Shown here in pieces: positions 56,566 through 64,000 of a stretch of DNA of 64,000 nt. The notes beneath the pieces are model-generated. The model was not told the DNA's origin. It ran no database searches and worked only from the letters and a program-made list of their open reading frames with translations. The position numbers and the translations under genes are program-made. Each line of letters starts with the position of its first letter. The first letter of the stretch is position 1. The DNA comes from Brassica napus (taxonomy: Eukaryota > Streptophyta > Magnoliopsida > Brassicales > Brassicaceae): contig NW_026014728.1 in assembly GCF_020379485.1 (NCBI RefSeq), forward strand, positions 17,206-81,205. The letters run 5' to 3'.

Positions 56566-57158
56566 CTTTGTCATAAAACCGGTCTGGTTTGATCAGTCGT
56601 TAATTCTGATTGCACATGCACCATGTAAAGAATTAAGATGTATGTCTAGTTTTCAACCTAGCATTTTTATAATTTTTAACCTGGGGTTAGATGTGTAGCA
56701 TAGTTGCATACATAAATAACAACTTAACTACCCAATTTTGCAAACCAATCACAGATTCCTATCTATATTATTAAAACAAGAACATTACTAATTTTTACCC
56801 TATTTTGGTTTATTACTTTTTGTGTCATTGTGTGTTTGAAATGAAACTATACTCTTTATTAAAGGTCAAATATCCAATAACTGAAGATGATCTACACAGT
56901 ACACCTGAAGGACTTTTGTACATTCGTGTTGTTACATTAAGGACTTTTGTTGCTTTATGTTCTCATTAAAATTCTAACGGCGCACCATAATTATTTATTC
57001 CAACATGTGATTCATCAATCTCTACCGTATAAAATGGACTAAATTCAAGGCTTTTGAGACTATCCACCTCAGCCAAAATATTCTCATCCAATGAAGTTGT
57101 CATGTCACCTCTTAATATGCAGGAAATTAGTAATCTAGTTGGGTCTTATTTGTACCAA
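56566..57158. other. Sequence between copia element 2 and repeat copy B
   Basis: About 590 bp, mostly AT-rich. Its right part belongs to the relic listed at 56966-57390. Because copy A starts at window base 1, this sequence may also be repeated before the window. Confidence 0.5.
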
Positions 57159-57390
57159 GCCGGAATATTCAATAATTCCAATTCATTTGGTTGAATGACC
57201 CATGCTTTAGCCCAAAAAATTCTGCAGATAAAACAACATAGTCGTAACCTAACTCTTCCAATTCATCCTTTCGTTCGTGCCTATCCCCTCAGCTTCCCTG
57301 CTGTTTATCATACTTGTGATTCCCATCTTTAACATTTATTACCACAACTCCAACTAATAAATCATTTTCCGTAACTTCTACTTTTAGTGC
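56966..57390 (-). pseudogene. Unidentified coding relic (continues in copy A at 1-232)
   Basis: On the minus strand one frame reads a protein-like stretch (WVIQPNELELLNIPAWYK, a TAA stop, then DPTRLLISCILRGDMTTSLD...) ending NYGAPLEF at a TAA at 56966-56968. Upstream, a neighbouring frame reads ELGYDYVVLSAEFF. The composition and length look like decayed coding sequence with a stop and a frameshift, but I do not recognise the family. Copy A contains only the part corresponding to 57159 onward. Confidence 0.35.
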
Positions 57391-58345
57391 GATGCAGCCC
57401 TCTGGAATTCCTTTCCTTCTCTCCTTCTCTCCTTCTCTTCACATCTGCTAACCTCCATCGAAAGCATCATTTGCCATAATATCGAAAAAGGCTTTGGCCA
57501 CCGCTTCCAAAGACAGGAAACAGCCGAATTGCAGCTCCAATGATCAGGTAAAATGCACACCAAAGCACCGGCGAAATTATACGAATCCGACAAAATGAAG
57601 AACTCGATGTAAGTTATGAATTTGTTCAAATATCTCCGATGATAATTAGCCACTGAGAGTAGTCTGTTAGAGCATACTAATGCATTTATTTTACACAAAC
57701 ATGATATTTACAGTAAAATAGGTTCTGAAGTACAGTAAAAGCTTATTGCTTATGATCTAATGTGTACATTCGTGTGCTGTTTGAAACAGGATAAGCTGGA
57801 GAAGATGAAGCTCCATCAAGATTAACGGAACTTATGGCACTCGATCTTATAGGCACCGCCACCTCGGATACTCCCTGTAAATCTCTCTCTTTCAGGCATA
57901 CCTTCTTTGCCTATATCTGATCTTTATAGAATCAATGAAGTAACAAGTGCATTTCTCTTGATTACTCTTATTTGATGGTTGTTGTTTCTTTGTATATTTT
58001 GGTACCCAGTCAATGATACAATCGGTGCCATCTGATCTCTAGCCTCACGTTTTGTTATTTATCCCGTTTAAACAGCCAAAAGAGGTGCAAAAAAACTGTT
58101 GTTTTTGTTTCATCAGTAGTTTTTTTATAGATTTTCTTCAGCGTAGTTCTGTCTGATCTTGAGATTCAAAAAAGCATTATATTGTGCAGTTTTTTACTTT
58201 GAGAAATATTAATCAGATTAAAAAGACGTTCATATTTTTCATTTGCTGATTTTTTCCGAGTATGTTTCTATATATGTGCTTATGTTTTCAAAGTGATCTG
58301 ATTATTGTGTGAGTTTGATGTTCCTTCGGTTCCTTACATTCTTAG

Positions 58346-58545
58346 AATGCACTGTTGAGATTGTGAGAATGGTGAAGGCGAAAGAACAAGTTGTAGAGGG
58401 AACGCTGCATTACCGGACTCTGGCATATCAAGTTATAGATCATCAAGGCTGGCTAGAGAAGCTTTATGAAGCAGAAGTATAGGTGAAGCCATGGTTGGAT
58501 GATGCACCTAGCATTAATCTGATCTGGGCTGCAAAAAAATTATGA
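58346..58545 (+). pseudogene. Phytocystatin-like exon relic (copy B)
   Basis: Same block as 1188-1387: a QVVEG motif, LYEAEV, a TAG where Trp is expected, then VKPWLD. One substitution from copy A lies upstream of the QVVEG motif. Sharing the stop codon shows the gene was already broken before the duplication. Confidence 0.55.
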
Positions 58546-59710
58546 GTATGACTAAGGACATAAATAGTTGGGGATACAAGATACTTATGTCTGTAAGAGA
58601 AAGATTGTGTTTAAGAAAGAGTTTGAGCATGAAATTCAGATGATGAATCTGGATGAATTTAAATTGACATTTTAGAGCAAAGATAACAATAACTGTTAGG
58701 TTTCCCTAAACCAAAGAAAAATGCTTTTCAGCAAAAAACATTAATTATGCAGAATTAAATAATGTTAGTAGTCTGATAGAATCAGGGACCAATAGTATAT
58801 TAGTTCAAGTACTTACACAACAAAGTGTGCTGCAGAAATGTGATCTCTAACTCCAAAAACAGTCCAAACTAATGAGCTATCCGAGCCAACAAGTACTATT
58901 TCAATTGGGACTAAAAAACATTTCTGATTGCTTAGAGTAAAAGACATTGAGAACCTGCAGCATTGGAAAGGGGCAGGGCGTAAGATGAGATGAGAGAACA
59001 TTCAAAGTAAGTAGAATCTACTAAAGGTTACCATTGAAAGTTGCATTTTCCATGGATCTTAATCTATTTAAGAAGTCCGACATCAATAGAGAAATCAAGT
59101 ATTTCAACTTCAGCAAGTATTTCCCTATAAGATTCATCCCAAAGTCCTTGCTCAGGATAGTAAGAGTTACTAAAATCTTAAAATGAATCAGCATGCTTGC
59201 AATGTGGCGTGAGCATGTTGAAACAAGCCAATAAAGTGTTTGAATGCAAAATTTGGTATAGAAGCACATCAATTGGGCGGCCAAGTTATAAAGCTGACAA
59301 TAAAGAGCTTTAGTTGATTCATTCAAAAAAAAAGAAAGCTTTAGTTGTTTTGACAACCTCCAGCTTAATCCAAACCAGCCGTGAATATGGGAGTTTACAA
59401 AAGCACACACAAGATGCAATAAGCATAATTATTTTATAAAAAATGGCTAATGGGTTTTACCAAAAAAAAATTTGGCTAATGGGATTTGAGTTTTTTTTAA
59501 TGGAATTTGAGAAATGGAAATTATTTTTTAGGTGGTGACCATGTTGGCAACTTCATTTGAAACCTAAGTTCTTTTTGTACCTAAAATTTTCTTAAACAGT
59601 GTAAAGATTACGACATCCAAATAAAACTAAATTGTGGACAATGTATTTTAAACCAGAATAAAAAATGTTTGTAGCTAAAGGAGAACTCCATATGGCTTCT
59701 TGGAACAATA

Positions 59711-59922
59711 GGGCATGATTAACCCCGGTCTCTTAGTCGGGGTTCTTAACTCATGATTTGATATTTTTTTTTAACACTTTTCGGCTAATAAACGATTTTT
59801 ATATCTCTTATATAAGAGACGGTCCTTAGTTTTTCTTAGTTAAAATCAAAGAAAAGATAAGAATCATCTCTTAGTCGAAGCTAAGAACCTCAATTAAGAG
59901 ACTGGGGTTAATCATGTTCCCT
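59711..59922. mobile_element. Palindromic MITE (copy B)
   Basis: Counterpart of 2555-2766, with the same CATGATTAACCCC inverted ends; one base differs in the left arm (CTAAGAAACG in copy A, CTAATAAACG here). Confidence 0.7.
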
Positions 59923-62900
59923 CTTGATTCAAAATCTTTCTATGTGTAAGACCGAGATAATCTCGAAGAAACCAAATTCAACTTCGAGGATACAATAAAA
60001 AGTCTCTTTAATTGTGTTCTATAAGTATACTGATTTAGCGATAGGGAATAATTAAATAGAGTGTCGTATTTTTTATTCATATATCGCCAAAACAAATTAC
60101 TATGAACGAATTGTTTGTTTATTTCCTTTATGTGGAAATAAAACAATTGCGAATTGTTTTTGAAAACAAGTTGTTTACCAAAGCAACTTCTTATAAATAT
60201 GGTCCAAATTTAAATGATGTGGCGTATAAGTTTAATGGAATATGTACTATTATTTAGGCAACAAAAATATAGTAAAAAGAAGCTAAATGGAATCATTAGT
60301 TCGATTTGCCACAAAGAACAATTAATCAAATAATTTTAAAATTTTAAATAATATAGAAAAAATATGCAAATAATTCACTCCAAAATGTTATGAAATAAAT
60401 AGTAACATGTTACCTAAAAGATATAACTTAATATATATATATTAATATTAACATTTTTGCTACTTACAAACGTTGGTATATGCTTTTTCATTTTTTACTT
60501 GGAGAATGTCCTCGAAGAAGAATCTGATCAAACAGAGTTCAGATGTGGGAGTTATGCAATTTGCAAATCAGGTGATCTTCAGTTCACGCGAATTTGAGCC
60601 GTACGGATCGTCCAGCCCACGTCTTGATCCTTACCACCATGGACCAGAACGACCAGAATGACCTGAACAGTAGTCGAAGGGTCTCCTTGACCAGTCCACC
60701 TCAAACTCAGCAACTTTGACTCATTTATTATTTTTTAGTCAAATTTCTCATTTCCTAGATGTGTGATTCTCACAAATAATTATGTATTTCTTTGACCACA
60801 TGTAGTATAAATATGTAAACTCTTTTATGAATAAAATCAGTCTAAGTTTGAGTTTATTTTTTGTTTTCTTCTTTTCTCTAAGTGAGAGAGAGAGTTCTTT
60901 AGCTAGTTTATTGGTGTGAACCGGCTTGTTGATTTGGTGGTCAGTCAATTCATCTTTGTGTGTTGTTTGGTGGTTAGCCAACACACTATATTATTTCTTA
61001 GGTGGTTAGCCTTAGATCGTGGGTATATCAAGAGCCATTCCGCATCTTTTGATGATCCTTTCAATCAATCTCAGTTCCAGAAGTGTCATTTGCCTTCTCT
61101 GATCATATCTAACACCCAGCTAAAGTTATCCTTCCCGATTTAGGGCGCATCACACTTAGGGTAGGCAAGCTCATTAACATCATGTACGTGGAATATGCAT
61201 ATAATAAAAACACCGGTGACAGAAGACGCATTTCTTATCAAAAGTATATCATTGAGTATATTAGATTCTGTGCGAGTCTTTATAAGTTGATGAAAAAAAA
61301 AAAAAAAAAGTATATCAGAGTCTATTATATTATGTTTGGAGTCTTTTCGTATAGAGGGAAGAGCGATTCAGTTTGAGTTTCGCGAGAAATAATTTAAAAC
61401 AAACTTTGTCGAGATATGATGGTTAACTTCTTGAATGGATGGAGATTGTTGTAGACTTCTTAAAAATGGCTCCCACTGATAAACTTAAGAATGACGTTAA
61501 TTATTTTTCTTTTTTAAAACTGTTTTAAGAAAATTTGAATAGAGTAGAGGAAAATAAGATCTGCCCATATGATCTAACCTACCCAAGTTATCAACTGAGC
61601 CGGAGAGTCCCCAAAACTTATCTTTCTGGCTGTGTTTGGCATATGCGTCCCAAATAATCTTAACAAGTTCACTTTAAATTTCTCTTTCTCATCTTCCAGA
61701 AGATTTCTCTTTTTAGTATTGATGAAAATAATTTATCCGTCACACTGGTTGGACTTGAACTTTAGATACATGTAACTGATTAAGTCTAACAGATTGACCA
61801 CATTAAAACAACATATTTTTGGATTGAAAAGAAAACTAATTAAAAAAAACTAGTTGTACATGAAGACTATTAAATTGTGAACGTGTGGTTGTATTAATAA
61901 CCGTGTGGATTATCTTGTTAAAAGGGCAAAAACGCATATATTTTTAATTTAGATCCGTCTATTCTCAGTTGGCTTTCCATAATAAGATTTTCTTTCCGAA
62001 TGCGTGGTTGAATTTATCATTTCTTACCCAACAAATTCGTTTAACTTCATCCATGATTTCTTCCGAGTTAGTGCTCTCGTTCACGTTTTGATTTGTAATA
62101 GTGACTAAATATAAAAAAAATTTAAAAAGGTGAAAGTATTCAATATTCATTTGTTTGGGTATAGTTTTTCATTACAGTTAACGTCGTTCAGGAAATCAAT
62201 TAAAAACTATGTTTGTCACGGATCTTTCGTTTTCAGCTCACCATATTTCAGAAATCAAATATTACAATATATAAAAAATAAAAAATAAATAAATATAATA
62301 TATATATACTCTATTTTCTGTTGTAAGAGAAAGGAATAGAAACACACAAAGAAAACACATTCACTGTTTTACCAACGTTGGCACCACGAGCATCCCCTCC
62401 ACATCTTATAAGCGTTGGGTCCATTTGGACACGTTCTCCTTGGAGCAGTACTTCACATAACTAGTCCTTTTACCATGTCTAATAGTTTTTTTTTTTTTTG
62501 AAGGCTTACCATGTTTAATAGTTTTAAAAGACAAAAAAGTTAATTTGAATTAGTTTATTATTGAGGCAAATAGTTCAAATACAATATAGATTAAAGAGAA
62601 CAAAAATATTAATATATATCTAAATTTAGCATCATTGATTGTTCCTGTTTATTTAGGTCAAGTAGAAACCTTAAACTGGAATGATAGCTCTTACAGATAT
62701 AACCGTGCTACAGTACGTATGTACAACAAAACATGCACGCCACCAAGTTATATAAATGTGGAAACGAATCTTTAAAGGATATATACCACTTTTACACATA
62801 TCAGGAAAATGCCGAAAGTGAAGAAGATAGGGACTTTTAACTTGTCATTTTTAAATGGTTTGTATAACATAATAATTTTTTTTGACTAAGGGCTTTCAAA

Positions 62901-64000
62901 TATAACATCATAATGACGTTGTATATCATAGATGTTTAAAATTTATTTTTATAAATTCAAATTTTACACATAAAATTAAATAAAAATTTAAAATAAGATT
63001 AATAATATTTTAAAACTAGAATTAGACAACAAGAATATTACAAAAAAAACTTAATAAAAAAAACTTTTTAAGAAGATACATGAAGACATAATTATTTCAC
63101 AAATTTAAATATTATAGCAACACTAATACTCTAGTAATTTTCTCCGGAACCTCTAAATTGTCCAAACAAATTTTGTGTACCGGAAATGAAGCATTATAGA
63201 AGTAATTTTATAGAATAATGTGATATTTTGTTTGTATTTTAATATTTAATTATGCATTTCTGTTTATAATTTTATATTCTAATGTAAGAATTAATTAATA
63301 TTACTGTAATATTTTTATATATGTGCTTGTTATTTATAATAGTTTTATGAATTTATATTAATTATGAAAAATAAAAGGATCATAGTGTAAATTACAAATA
63401 ATTTTGAAGTTAATTTTGAAGTTTTGCTTTTGAAAAAAAACAGCTTGAAACTTTAAATATAGAGTTTTGAAAACTCTAAACTATAGAATCTTTTTGGAGA
63501 TTCTCTAAGTACTATATATATTGCTTTTAACATAAACTAACCACAAAAGCGTAGTTGAGTGGTACGACAGGTTTCGAAAGGTGTTAAGAACTCCCGGTTT
63601 AAAATCTACCAAACTCAGATTTATCCATTTGTATGACTTGGCGACATGGATATTTAATTTTTTAGGAGATTAGTCGGTTTGGGCTTCGGCCCGCCAGACA
63701 ACTGCAAATTATCTCAAAAAAATATTTTCATAAACCTTTTTGTACATGTTAAAGCAATTTTAAAGCACTTATATGACAACATGTGCACAATATTTTCCGA
63801 TTGTTTTTGTTTGAGTTCTTTTCAATTTGTTCTCTCCTACTTCTTCGTTGAGGTCAAAATCTTAAGTAGCTAGGAAATATTTATTTTTCGTTTTTAACCG
63901 AAAAGTTTATATATTTCGTAATATCTAATTCTCGTACCAAACAGAATACTTGGGACCCCCCCACTTCCGCGAATACTGTTGAAGTCCACTGTTGAAGTTA

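Larger units (their letters stand above)
57159..64000. repeat. Long direct repeat, copy B (partner at 1-6842)
   Basis: Near-identical to the first 6.84 kb in the same orientation. Most differences are one-base indels in homopolymers. Differences become much denser in the last ~150 bp (63860-64000), including an extra CCCCCCACTTC-like insertion near 63957. The copy contains the cystatin relic at 58346-58545 and the palindromic MITE at 59711-59922. If the repeat is a genuine tandem duplication, another copy of the transporter gene should follow just beyond the window. Confidence 0.95.

Noticed and set aside
1..64000. The two 6.8-kb repeats as LTRs of one giant retroelement
   Set aside because: They contain a MITE and a host-gene relic, show no primer-binding site or purine tract at their inner edges, and flank unrelated host genes; a segmental or assembly duplication explains them better.

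Overview
The window is plant nuclear DNA, most likely from a Brassica-type crucifer. The evidence is a polyol/monosaccharide transporter and a CYP71B-type P450 that read like Arabidopsis-family genes with normal plant introns, Athila- and copia-type retrotransposons, a CACTA element and a PIF/Harbinger element, all in an AT-rich, gene-poor setting. Host genes are few: one transporter that is now a pseudogene, one intact cytochrome P450, and a cystatin-like relic present twice. Almost everything else is transposable elements, several nested inside one another.

Layout. 1-6842 is AT-rich sequence with a cystatin-like relic and a palindromic MITE; it recurs almost identically at 57159-64000, so the window has the form of a ~57.16 kb direct repeat unit (a real tandem duplication or an assembly duplicate). 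7239-13837 is a polyol transporter gene split in exon 2 by a 4,973-bp PIF/Harbinger element (7497-12469) that carries a frameshifted transposase, a Myb/SANT-like protein and a GRF-type zinc-finger gene. 14112-34822 is a three-layer nest, all on the minus strand: a copia element (14112-34822) holds an Athila-type gypsy element (18694-34494), which holds a short non-autonomous Athila relative (28870-33156). Each layer has readable LTRs and a 5-bp target duplication (CACTG, GATGT, AACGG).

34828-40607 is AT-rich with a copia relic and two probable Helitron 3' ends. 40608-42217 is the intact P450. 42567-56560 is a second copia element (plus strand, target duplication AATCA). It is internally deleted, hit by a LINE fragment, and interrupted by a 10.6-kb CACTA element (45729-56369, target duplication TGT). 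The CACTA element has an apparently intact TNP2-type transposase gene, an intact TNPA/Ptta-type gene, and between them on the opposite strand an intact Athila-ORF1-like gene that normally belongs to Athila retrotransposons. 56566-57158 leads into the second copy of the duplicated segment.

How the parts relate. Order of events can be read from nesting: copia 1, then Athila, then the small Athila derivative; copia 2, then LINE fragment and CACTA. The least usual signals are the Athila-type ORF inside a CACTA transposon, the clusters of short palindromic words (GATCGGTCGATC-like) next to ORF1 in both the Athila and CACTA elements, a 163-bp tandem repeat mixing those words with the CACTA subterminal motif, and a GRF zinc-finger gene riding in the Harbinger element. 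All names rest on reading motifs by eye; no database search was possible.
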